Below are positions 48,960-59,800 of a stretch of DNA of 64,000 bases, piece by piece. The stretch's first letter is position 1, and each line of letters starts with the position of its first letter. The DNA is from Coriaria nepalensis (lineage: Eukaryota > Streptophyta > Magnoliopsida > Cucurbitales > Coriariaceae): positions 9,500,501 to 9,564,500 of the forward strand of contig CP114486.1 in assembly GCA_027186245.1 (NCBI GenBank), read 5' to 3'. Under the pieces are notes generated by a model. The model made no database searches, was not told where the DNA came from, and saw only the letters and a program-made list of their open reading frames with translations. Position numbers and translations under genes: made by a program.

Positions 48960-49657
48960 GTTAATTGAGTAGATTAGATCATTTATATATATATATATAT
49001 ATTATACTTTAAATAATAAAATCATAATTTAAAATTTAAAAACAGGAATAAGAAAAGTAATTGAATAATTTAAGGTATATTTGATTATATTAATATAATT
49101 AAGTATTAAAAAGAGTATTGCATTAAGATTGAACATTATATTTTATAACATGACTTGTGTAATATTTTATAAATAAATAAATAAATATATCCCTCTTTTT
49201 TACCTTTGCATTTCTCTCTTATTAAATGTTTTATTTATTTGTTTCATAAATTGTAACTTTCATTATGCCATCTTTTGATAAATAATTTATTTATTTTTAT
49301 ATCACAATGAATGAATGAATGAATGAATGAATGAATGAATGAATTGACTTGTATCTTATTAAAACAAATACATTCTAAGAGTAGTAGTAATACAGTTTCC
49401 ATTTAATATATATATATATATATATATAGTCCGATTTAATAGTTTCTCCTTTTTCTCTTCACACGATTAACACCTCTAACTCCTTCCTTCTTATTCTTTG
49501 ATGATAAATTGCTAAGCAAGTGGCTCATATTCAAAAGTCAAAGGAGAGTTGACTCAATAATTTAAATATATATTTATATTTATATTCAATTTATCTAAAA
49601 TGATTTAATGTACGTCGAACTCCTATCCCCTAATTATGTTATGATACTGCCTGTCTT

Positions 49658-49693
49658 CTGTCATCTGACAAGACATCAGATGTCAGATGACAG
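49658..49693. repeat. Perfect 12-bp inverted repeat
   Basis: CTGTCATCTGAC (49658-49669) pairs with GTCAGATGACAG (49682-49693) across a 12-base spacer that itself carries ACATCAGAT. This is higher in G+C than its surroundings. It may be a footprint of a small transposon or a protein-binding palindrome; it is too short for a microRNA precursor. Confidence 0.6.
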
Positions 49694-49877
49694 CTGTCTG
49701 GTCCTGACTCTTAAGTATTTATTCACAAAGCTACTACTACCTAAAATATATATATATGTATTTTTGTTTTCATATTAATTTTATAATTTAATAGATAAAT
49801 TATATTTATAAATAAATTTAATATTATATTTATTTTTATAAATTTAAAAATCTTTAAAATAGTATATACATCAGTCG

Positions 49878-49914
<37 letters not shown>

Positions 49915-51004
49915 TGTTTTTCAATTTTACAATTACTCATATATTCTTAATCTTACCGAACAAACTCTATCAGTATTCACCCAACTCTCAACCATTCTCC
50001 CTCCTCTGCGCATTTAATATTAATCCAGCGTTTCATCTTTACTTTCTCTTTATTTATTATTATTATTTTTTATTTATTATTTATTATTTATTTTAAATTT
50101 TTCATGTTTTTCGGCTTCATGGAATAAAATATTTCTTTAATTAATGAAATAAACATAAAGATAAAACTACATTTCTAAATTCTTTTAAATAAATATAAAA
50201 AATGGTGACTTTACCATTTTATGAAACTGACCGCATTCTATTGACAAAATTAGATATTTATGTTATTTAATAACATGTTCCTTATAGAACCCATCTATGT
50301 AGAGTAGTCGTATTTCTTTCTGGGTGTCATGATCTCAAACTGTAACTCTTAAGAGTATCATCTTTATGTGCTACGATACGGGTGGAAATTGAAAGGTTAA
50401 AACAAGAAATACATTAATGCATTGGCAGATTCATAATTGCTGGGTCTTGGGGAAGGTTAAATAATTGAAATTAGATAAATAATTGTGGTGTGAGGTTGAA
50501 GAAGCTCTGCGGTATGATGAATGTTTATTATATTATTAGATAAAATCTATCAATTTTCAATATTTAATATATATATTAATTTTATATTTAGTTAAAAAAA
50601 GATTAAATTTTAAAAATTAAATACACCATATAATTTTATAATATTTTATATATTTAGAATTCGACCTTCTTTAAAAAATATATATATATATATATTATAT
50701 AGACTTAATTTTTGTTACTGAACTTTTTAAACGGTTTAATTTCATTTTTTAATAATTTCAAGATATTTCATTTTAGTCTTTTGAATCATATTATAAATGG
50801 AGAATTGAAAAATGGCTTAGAATAAATTAATAAAAATAACTAACTTTTTATCAATAATCAGATTTGATTATTTTATTTTTTTTTAATAATTATTATCTGC
50901 ATAAATATACTGATTAATTATGATAATAATTATAATTAATTAATTCCCAGATGCTATAATTAAAAGATGTAAATAAAATATATATTACTAATTAGTAATA
51001 TAGA

Positions 51005-52048
51005 TTACATTTTGGATGATGAAGAAGTGTTGGCAATAAAATTCTTGACTTGGCTTATTAACTGAGAAGATTCGGGTAATTCCGGAAACAAGTAAAAAGC
51101 GTGAATACTGTTTGGATACTCGATTAACTCAGCATCTATCCCCGATTGCTTCAACCACTGGTAGTATCTTCTCTGCCAATCCTGTAACGGATCGAATCCC
51201 GCAACCACCACCATCGTTTTCGGAAACTCCAGTTTCGATATATCCTCTGCGTTGGGCCCACTCACGTTCGCCGCCGCATGATCCCTGTTACTCCCCTCCG
51301 GCAAGAACAACTTCCAGAAAAAATCCGTGCGAGCAATCGTCACTATGTAACCTGGATCCAGCCGGATCTCAGCCTCGGTTCGCTCATCTCCTCCAAAGAA
51401 CGGCTGGATGGAAATTAATCCGACGACGTTGAGAGATCGGAACTGCTGTTTTTCACGAGAGTAGCGAACGGTGACGTGGTGAGCGAGATTCGCACCGGCG
51501 CTGTCGCCGGCGAGGAAACAGTTAGAGACGTCGGCTATCGAAGGGAGAACGGAGTAGAGTTTCTGGTCGAGGAATTGAAGAACGTCGAAACCGTCGTCGT
51601 ACTGGGAGGGAAATCGATGTTCGGGTGAGAGGCGGTAGTTGACGGAAACGACGACGGCGGGGATCTGGTGTGCGAGGCGTCGGCAGACGACGTTATATGA
51701 ATGAGCAGCGGCGCTGAGTAAGGCGAAGCCACCGCCGTGGAAGAAGACGAGGACAGGGAGAGATGTGGAGGAGGAGGAGGAGGAGGAGGGGACGAAGAGG
51801 CGGAACCAGATAGATGGATCGACAACGACGTCGGACGAAAAGACGCCATCGACTGGCTTAGTTGGATTTGAAGGGGAATGGGTTTCAAGGAGGCGGGCGA
51901 TACGTCGGTTTATGGTGCCGTTGCGTCGGTTTATGATGACAAAGTCAGTGGCAGCCGACATTACCGCGAGAGTGAGGCGGGTCTTGCTGGTGAGAGACGG
52001 GGAAGAGAGCAAAGAGGAGCCATTCTTGTCAGAATTCGCTGAATTCAT
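51005..52048 (-). CDS. CXE18: Carboxylesterase 18-like alpha/beta hydrolase, intronless
   Basis: A plant carboxylesterase of the hormone-sensitive-lipase/GID1 group, predicted soluble. It should hydrolyse ester bonds of small molecules; its natural substrate is unknown. The 347-residue frame is uninterrupted. Motifs: oxyanion-hole HGGG (104-107), nucleophile elbow GDSAG (Ser183), acid Asp286 in GFDPL and His316 in SIHAFY, the complete catalytic set. PEHRFPSQYDDGFD and ISIQPFFGG match what I recall of Arabidopsis CXE18 (At5g23530). It lacks the features of the gibberellin receptor GID1, which has lost the catalytic His. Residues 88-94 are a run of seven Ser, encoded by a (GGA/TCC)n tract at 51767-51788. 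G+C content is clearly above that of its surroundings. An internal Met30 is a possible alternative start. Confidence 0.94.
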   Translation of the reverse strand: MNSANSDKNGSSLLSSPSLTSKTRLTLAVMSAATDFVIINRRNGTINRRIARLLETHSPSNPTKPVDGVFSSDVVVDPSIWFRLFVPSSSSSSSTSLPVLVFFHGGGFALLSAAAHSYNVVCRRLAHQIPAVVVSVNYRLSPEHRFPSQYDDGFDVLQFLDQKLYSVLPSIADVSNCFLAGDSAGANLAHHVTVRYSREKQQFRSLNVVGLISIQPFFGGDERTEAEIRLDPGYIVTIARTDFFWKLFLPEGSNRDHAAANVSGPNAEDISKLEFPKTMVVVAGFDPLQDWQRRYYQWLKQSGIDAELIEYPNSIHAFYLFPELPESSQLISQVKNFIANTSSSSKM

Positions 52049-52596
52049 TGGATTCGTGTTTGTTTTCTTTCGGCAAAGACCAATAAGTTTTCAATGATAG
52101 TCTGATAGATAAAATTTAGTTGGGGGAGAATTATGGTTTGCGGATAGGAGATATTAAATGATAATTATTAAATTATTATTTTTCTAATTTAATAATTAAA
52201 ATCTGATAAACTTATAATTATTAGATTAATTTTTTAAAAAAATAAAAAAAATAAAAATCTAGATAAGATTTTCATTAATTCATACTGCATTATTCCGACT
52301 ATTTATAAATGAACGAGCCTTAAACCCTGTGCCCTAAAAAGATTTTAAATTAGGTTTTAAAAATTCGATTTCTATTTCGGACTCTTTATCTTCTTCTATT
52401 TTCCTCTTTACTTCTTCTTTACCTTAATATTACACCCCGAGAGATTAGAGAGCAAGCACCTTCTTCCACTTCCAATCAAACGTAAAAAGTTCTTCCTTCC
52501 GACCCACAGTTCTCGTGCAATTAATTTGTGGAAAACGTCATTTGTGTGATCACCTTTGTCCTCATCAAGATACATAGCATCTCTTCATCGTCTAAA
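52049..52596. other. CXE18-like upstream flank
   Basis: Promoter and leader region of the carboxylesterase (reading leftward). It includes an A/T-rich block at 52140-52260 and ordinary sequence to the edge of the Copia element. No TATA box can be placed with confidence. Confidence 0.4.
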
Positions 52597-52700
52597 ATAG
52601 GGTATAAATCCATATGTTTGGTTTAGTAAGTCAAAAACTTGACAATGGCGGAAGAATAAAAAGATTGAATTAAAATTACTATATTATTATGTGTAAGATC
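52597..52700 (-). repeat. 3' LTR remnant of the Copia element
   Basis: AGGGTATAAATCCATAT (52602 on) and GAATTAAAATTACTATATTAT (52665-52685) match, in the same orientation and spacing, AGGGTATAAACCCATAT and GAATTAAAATTACTGTATTAT at 56290-56358. Only about the last 100 bases of the LTR are retained; U3 is lost. Confidence 0.65.
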
Positions 52701-55700
52701 TTGTAGAGGAACCTCATCAATAGTATTAAATTTTGAATTATGATCCATTGGTAGCTAAACAAGATAGCAATAAAACCATGTTGAGATGTTTTAGTAAAAA
52801 GACTAATCAACCTTATATTGTTGAAAACTAAAATTGACCAATGAGTTAGAGAATTTGGCATACCATTGTCGTGAAGATTGTTTAAGATCATAAAGACTCT
52901 TTAAAAGCTTGCAAACTTTGGGCTTAAAAGCTTTTCCATATCCTTGAGGGATTTTCATGTAGATATCTTCATCTAAATCCTCATGTAAGAATGAACTTTA
53001 TACATCGAATTGATAGAGTAACCAGCCTTTAATGACAACCAAAGCTAGTAACAAACGTACTGTAGTGATCTTTGCAATCAGGGAAAAAGTCTCCTAATAA
53101 TCAATACCTTATATTTGAGTATAGCCCTTAGCAACAATGCGAGTTTTATGTCTTTCTAAGGAGTTATTTGAATTATATTTTAGTTATAAACCCATTTACA
53201 CCCCACATCAACTTTACCATAAGGAATGTTAGTGAGAACCCAAGTCTGTTTCCTTCTATCGCTTGAAACTCTGTTTGCATTGCTTGAACCCAATTTGGCC
53301 CTAGAATAGCATCCTTATAAGTAACTGGTTCTACCAAAAGTGTTATATAAGCAGTGAAAGCACCAAATGACCCTGAAAGCTTGTCACAAGACAAATACTT
53401 AGAAATGGAATAAAGAGTTTTAGAATTACCTTTGGGAAGGGACTGAAGAGGTGAAAGTGAAGAAAACCAACTGTGTGCTTTAGTTAAAGTAGGGCAATTA
53501 TAGTTTGATAGATGTGTATGAGGTATCCTGGTTCTTTGAGAGTGTCTGAAAGAGGGATCGGGTTCTAAGATAGCTGGTTCTATATTCGGTATAGGAGAAG
53601 GGGGGTTAGAAGTACGTGTTGGAATAGGGATTATGGTGGGACTCGAGGGTGGTAAAGGATTAGAAGGTGTGTTAAGATCATTCTATATAAGAGGAGTAAG
53701 AGGAATAAAGGATGGTTGAGAATCCAAAATCTGTGACATGTTTTTGTAGGGGAATTCATGCTTAAAAACTTGAAATGAAAATAGATTTAGCCTTTGACAC
53801 TAAGGATAGCTTAGAAAAATATGTTTCTTAGCTCTAGTATCAAACTTCTTTCTGCCCTGACTCAAAGTGGGAGCATAAGCTAAACATCCAAAAACTTTTA
53901 GAGCATTATAATTTGGTTGTTTATTTAGAAAAACTTCATAGGATGATTTATTGTGGAGTAAGGGAGTGAGGGTTCTATTTATTAAGAAAATAAAGGTATG
54001 TATGAACACATTCCAATATTGTAGAGGAAGATTGGATTGAAAATGATAGGCTCTTGCAACATTTAGGATATATTGGTATTTTCTTTCTACAACACTGTTT
54101 TGTTGAGGAATTTCTACACAATAGCATTGGTGAATCATGCCAAGGTTGTTATAGAAATATGTTACAACAAATTCTTTGCCATTATCACTTCTGAGAGCTT
54201 TAATAGAAATTTCAAATTGAGTCAAAACATAGGCATAGAATGACTGGATACAAGTTTTAACCTCATATTTATTTCTAACCATGTAAACCCAAGTGTTTCG
54301 AGAGTGATCTTCAACAATGGTGAGAAAAATATAAGTATCCTTGATGACTAGCAATAGAATTTGGTCCTTAAATGTCATAGTGGATTAAATAAAAAAGTCT
54401 TTTAGTTCTTATAGGATTATTGGGAAATGGGGATTTGTGATGTCTAGCTTTTGCACATATTTTTATTGGATTGAAGATGAACATTCAAAAATTTCAACCT
54501 AAGCAAGGATGCATGACCTAGCCTAAGATTCCATAACGCAAGAGAGTCATGATGAGATGCATATACCATAGATTTAGAAGAAATAGAACTGTGTAAGACA
54601 CTTTTAACTAAAGCAATGGAGTTGTTTCCTAGCATGAGATGGTATAATCTGTTTTCACTTCACCCTTCTCAATCATCCTTCAGTCCAAAGGGTCCTGAAT
54701 TAAGCAATAGGAAGGATATAAAACAATGCAACATTTTATTAACTCAGTAAGTTTTCTTACTGAAATTAAATTGAAGGTAAAAGAAGGAACACAGAGGACA
54801 TCATGTAATTTAAGATCTTTAGATACTTGAATGGTTCCAATGTGTGTTGCAGATGCAGTTTGACCATTAGGTAATAGGACAAAGAATTTCACTGTAGATA
54901 TTATCTTAGTGAAGAAAAAAGAATTATAGATGATATGGTTAGTGGCTCCTATGTCCAAGATTTAGGGAATACAAGTAGAATTTGTAACAGATTGACATGA
55001 AATGGTAGTAGTAGTATAAACTGAGTTATGATCCTTTTGATTCATGTTAACTTGTGGAGTGGTAGAGGTGGATTTTCCTTTGAGTAATGAGAGGATTTAT
55101 TGATATTAATCTTGTGAAAAATTGAATTGTGGAGGCTCTTCTTGTTTAGAAATAACTGGAACAAAAACCTGATTAGATAAAGTAGGACTTTTAGCTGGAG
55201 AATAGAACTTGTGTCATTCAGGGTACCTACATAACTTGTAACATTTGGCCCTAGTATATCATATCATTTTGCAATGTTCACAGACAGGTGCTTCTGAGTT
55301 TCTAGTCTTGAAGCAGTTGTCAATTGGATTGTCCAATGATTTTATAATAATTGTATAATGTCTTTTGTTTTTTAATGTATTCTTTATTTTTTCCCAAGTA
55401 CATTGTATTGCCTCGATTCTGTGTTGGAAACTTTATGACAGTCATATCAACATGTTCAGTAGAATTGATTTTGGTAGTTGTAAGATCATGAGTTCACTTC
55501 TGCTTTTGCATTTAGTTATAAACTATGTCGATTGTTGGTAAGGGAATTTAGGAGTAGAATTTGATCCCTAGAGGCTGAAAATTCTTCACGTAGTCCAATA
55601 ACATTTTTTATGACTTTGTCCCTATGATAACCTTCAACTGGGACTTGTAGTTGTCCACATGTGTACTCAAAGATGGGTTCAAAAGCATCTAGTTAGTCCT

Positions 55701-55939
55701 ATAGTCCATTAAGTTTACCATAATAAATAGCAAATGAGTCTCCATTTTGATTCAATTAAGCAAATGAGTCTCCATCTTGTTGGGAAAATCTTTCTTACAG
55801 TTCTTGCCAAAGTTGCTGGCCATTACTTGTATAAGAAATACTTGATTTCATATCTAAACTAACAAAGTTCTGCAACCAAAAGACTACCATATCGTTGCAA
55901 CATTTCCATGCTTCGATTATGATATTATCTTGTGAATAA

Positions 55940-56001
55940 TAGAAGCTGCGTCTGTAGCCATTCTTTTTGATAGAAGCTGCGTCTGTAGCCATTCTTTCTG
56001 A
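55940..56001. repeat. 31-bp tandem duplication in the Copia gag relic
   Basis: Two copies (55940-55970 and 55971-56001) begin TAGAAGCTGCGTCTGTAGCC and differ at one base. Because 31 is not a multiple of three, the duplication by itself shifts the gag reading frame. Confidence 0.85.
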
Positions 56002-56271
56002 TATAGTTAATTTTTCATTGACATGAAATAGCTTGTTCTTAGCCCTTAAGACTCTTTTCATCGCTCTTGACCATACTTCATAATTATCTTTAGTTAAGAG
56101 CTCAGAGACCAACATAATTTGTGGACTGTCACTTTGTTCTATTCTGTAAGGATTATTTGGTTTTGAAAAATTTGCAAAGAAATCCAACTCGTTATAATCA
56201 TTTTTCTAGGATTTGGATGGTCTTAGTCTGTGTATTAAAAGATTTCCTTACTCCTTCCGCCATTTACAGAT

Positions 56272-56283
56272 GCTTTGATACCA
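56272..56283 (-). other. Primer-binding site of the minus-strand Copia
   Basis: On the minus strand TGGTATCAAAGC differs by one base from the initiator tRNA-Met primer site TGGTATCAGAGC. It lies between the LTR end and the gag start, as expected. Confidence 0.75.
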
Positions 56284-56520
56284 TAAAACAGGGTATAAAC
56301 CCATATTTTTGGGTAATGAAGGAAGAAGAAAAAGATAGAATTAAAATTACTGTATTATCCTGTGGAGAAAATGAGGTACAATGTACAATGTATATAAGAG
56401 GACTAAACACACCGTGGCCAATGTGGTGCCCAAACACAGTACACCCCTACAATCCGTGCCCAACACGACTCTCTAAATCCTGATTGGGCCCAAAAAGCAG
56501 ACTGCCGGGCACCGGCCGGA
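56284..56520 (-). repeat. 5' LTR of the minus-strand Copia (outer edge uncertain)
   Basis: Upstream of the primer site the minus strand holds the LTR end shared with 52597-52690. Further out it shows CTCTTATATACATTG (56386-56400), a plausible LTR TATA box. The G+C-rich block to about 56520 is probably U3. The start of the LTR was not located, and no target-site duplication was found. Confidence 0.5.
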
Positions 56521-56569
56521 TCGACAGCTCTCATTCTAATTGTTTAAAAGTATAAATTTAAGTTTATGG

Positions 56570-56855
56570 ATGTGGGTGGGCCAGTAATCATAATACCATT
56601 CAATTTGACATTATAATGACTTTTGGGCTTTCATTTTCGGCAGCTCAACTCTTTTAGGCTTTTTTGTTCCCAATCAACCAATTTGGGCCCTAAAAGCGGA
56701 TCTTCTTCAGGGCTGGACTGAAGTTGGGTTTCAGCCTTTTTAGAGTCAAAATTCAACGAGCTGAAGCACTGAAATGTGCGTTTTGGATCACAATCTCAGC
56801 CGTACGGTTAGAGAGAAGAGAGAAGAAGAAAGAAGAAGAAAGAGGAGAAAGCGAC
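56570..56855 (+). promoter_or_regulatory. Probable CNOT11 promoter and leader with site II motifs
   Basis: GTGGGTGGGCCAG (56571-56583), TTTTGGGCTTTC (56620-56631) and TTTGGGCCCTAA (56682-56693) carry TGGGCY site II/TCP-type elements. A purine-rich leader (GAAGAAGAAAGAAG) runs from about 56812 to the ATG. The Copia LTR ends within about 50-100 bp of this block. Confidence 0.5.
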
Positions 56856-59800
56856 ATGATGAAGCTTCTGAGCGTGGAAGAATCGCATACACTTTACGCC
56901 TTGCTCAGAGGCGGAGATCAACGTCCTTTCGATCTCATTCTCGCTGATTTCTACTCTAGTCTTCCTTCTCACCGTCGCTTTATCGCATGCTCTTCTCTCA
57001 TTTTTCTCCTCGAGGTAAATCCCTCTCTCTATGTAAGTGGATTGATTTAGTTTTGTGCTTTCGAATTTGTCCTGGAATTTAGGGGTTTTCGTTGGTTTTA
57101 GGGGCTTTCTTCATCTCCGGGGAGCATCGGGTTTAGATTAGGGTTTCACTGTACACTCCATTGTGTGCTAGTTGCATATTGTGATTATTTGTGCATTTAT
57201 CTTTTATTTGTTTTTCTTATGCATCTAAGTTGTTTTGTATTTACTTTTTTTTTTTTTTGACAAGTATTAAATCCTGATTCAAAGTTATGGCCTCTGGTCT
57301 AAGAGGTTGTGATTGGGGCATCATATTCGGTATTCTGCGTTATGGTCATCTCCAATTGCATCTAATAGTTCTGGTTTTTACTTGTTTCTTGCAACAAGTG
57401 GTTTATTGACCATTTTCTTGAGGATTTTAATCTCAAGTGCTGATTTGTTATTTTAATTCGGCAGAACAAGAAGATGCTCAGTTCTACTCAACGATTAGTT
57501 GGCTTTTCTATTCTTCATCAATCATATTCCTCTCAGAAGTCTTCTGCAAATCCTTTTATATCGCTCATTATTAATGTAAGAAAGTGCTGACCAAGCCATT
57601 TGATTCTCAGTCAGATACTATATTATTATTATGTTTTTCAAAGATAATTTCTATTCTGGGTGCTTGAACATTTCTGTGGGACTATTTGTTTTACATTGGT
57701 TGGGTCCATGAATCAGCCAATTATCGGGTATGCTGATGAAGTAAGATGACCAACACTATCCATTTGCAACATGAAAGTGTTGCAAATTGCTTAAGTCATG
57801 GTTAAGGAAAATTCTAATAACAGTTCAAAACAAGAAAGATGGTTAATTTTAACTGTTGAAGGCTTGTGGTTCTAGGCATATTTTACTTCTAAATAGTCTG
57901 GATATATCCTCTTTGATGCCACCATTTTCTTACATGAAAATGCATGTGAATTTCTTACTCTTTGATTGCCAAATACTTTTGGCCTCTCATGTGGACTTAT
58001 ATAGAAGAGACTTAACAACTGTATCATTTGTTTCTTTGTACTTTGTTTTTTGTATTCTCACAATGCAGGCTGCTTGTAATGATGAAGCAGAAAACTATGA
58101 GAGGGCATTTATACTTCGGCTGTTAGGCTCTGATGGCTCTACTAGTGGCAAAGAGGTTCTTCTCTCTGTTTAGTCATTCTTTTCTAGAGTTGAGCAAGGG
58201 ATTGAGCAATTTATTGTACTCTGTTGTTACCAAGGTTGACATTCTATTGGACATACTAATGGATGATGAACATTTCCATAATTTAATGATTCCATAACAA
58301 AATATCTTTACTGTTGATATGGCTTACCAATTGATTTTTGGGATCAATTTAGGTATGTTAGCCACAAATTATGGATATAGATTCCCATCCATGTTTTATG
58401 TAATTTTGTGTCAGCCTGCTCATTAGATCTTCTGAATCCCCAGTTGTAGAATAGAGATGTGGTCAAATCTTGGCAATGCAATGCAAGTTAAATCTTGGCC
58501 AACCAAAGAATTCAGTTAGATGTTTAGTGCTTCTGCTGGCAGGAATTTGATTTTTTGCTGTATGTTACAATGGAGACATTTTGGTTTAACATTAAGTCAT
58601 TTGTGTATTCATCACCATAATATTCACCCTTGTATTCGGTCTCTCTCCTATATCTTCATATATGTTTCTCTCTCGGTGTACCTTTCTGAAACGGTTTGTT
58701 CTTGCAGTTTCTTAAGCAGTCTGCTGCAGATTATATAAAAGATTTTGATCCAGCATTGCATGTAAGTTACGTAGACTAGTATACGTTGATTTCCTTATGT
58801 AGGCAATTTCGTGTGAGGCTGTGAAAGAGATTCATATGGTGTATTAGTTTTGTTAAGATCTGCTAAGATGATCACTTTCTTATCAGGCGTTCCCACTACG
58901 CGAGGAGTTGCAACTGCGGTTCTGTGATAATAAAGTTCAATCGGAACCATATAAGTGCACTTTTAAAGATAGTTCAATTAGAAATGTCTTGCCTGACCCT
59001 GATGTACCCTGTGGCTGTGATGCAAACTCCTCAGAGTATGGCTGACTTTTTATTTTATTTTATTTCAATTTCAAAATTTAACTGAAGGCTTTCATTCGTA
59101 CTACATGGGTTCCGTTATTTATATATGCTAAATTTCATTGTTTCATCCTGCTCATGTGGTTCATGGTATTGTTCAGGTTTGACCTGCAACCTGGAGTTAA
59201 ATCTAAACTTGGATATGGAGATAGAGATGATACAGTGGTTGGCTTGTTGTCAAGTTTGTCGCCAGAAGGAATGGGTCCTGAGTGGATCAGACCTCTTCCG
59301 CCAAGGCTCCCGATACAGGATGGGGAGGTAAGATCTCTGATAGTTCCCTACATATAATTAATTTGTATAGCTTGTATCACATTTGATTTATGGTTGTAAA
59401 GCCCTTTTCAGCTTGTGTGGCTGAACCCTGATGACAACCATGAACTTGCATGGGACTATGGAATGTGTGTTGACACTAGTAGAGGCGCAGCAGTAAGAGA
59501 CTTAATTGCAAAAGCTTTGAAGGGACCACTAGCTCCTACTCAACAAGAGGTGCTTATATAAACTCTATGATTAAGCAATTCCTTAGGATGATCTCACTCC
59601 CCCTCTTTTTATAAATAGACTTGTATTCCTGCATCTTTGTTTGTCATGTATCCATAATTCCAGACGATTGTTATTAGGTTGTGTGCTGTAATGTATGATA
59701 TGGTCAAAACAGCTCAGTACACGTATTGCTAGACTGTATGAAGAGGTAGGCTGAGAATAGGGTCATCATATTATTTTAATTTCATTGGTTGGTTAAGTTT

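Larger units (their letters stand above)
47549..51004. other. FRS 3' UTR and A+T-rich intergenic spacer with microsatellites
   Basis: The probable 3' UTR reaches about 47700. Further right are simple repeats: poly-A 48928-48958, (TA)n near 48986-49003, (AATG)n 49308-49344, (TA)n 49410-49428 and (AT)n 49877-49907, and a TTTATTA-rich patch 50050-50095. The region 50520-51000 is A+T-rich and forms the 3' flank of the carboxylesterase gene. No gene is recognised. Confidence 0.5.
52597..56390 (-). mobile_element. Decayed Copia retrotransposon, minus strand, with LTR remnants
   Basis: Read on the minus strand: LTR end and primer site (about 56390-56272), then gag at 56187-55795 (NPYRIEQSDSPQIMLVSELL, DNYEVWSRAM). 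Protease-like MDIGATNHI follows at 54958, and pre-integrase ALWNLRLGHASL at 54540. The integrase core spans 54378-53800 (VEDHSRNTWVY, LRSDNGKEF, QQNSVVERKYQ, FGCLAYAP). Reverse transcriptase starts with GPNWVQAMQTE at 53310 and continues through RIVAKGYTQ, DLKQSSRQW and a degenerate catalytic block near 52750. RNase H is missing: the RT scrap runs directly into a copy of the LTR end at 52597-52690. Stops interrupt gag, the linker and RT. The element cannot move by itself. Confidence 0.85.

Noticed and set aside
49900..50100. 60-codon hydrophobic frame
   Set aside because: It arises from TTTATTA repeats; low complexity and no gene context.
51112..52097. Several open frames antisense to or out of frame with the carboxylesterase
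   Set aside because: They are shadows of a G+C-rich coding exon; the 347-residue frame has the full catalytic set.
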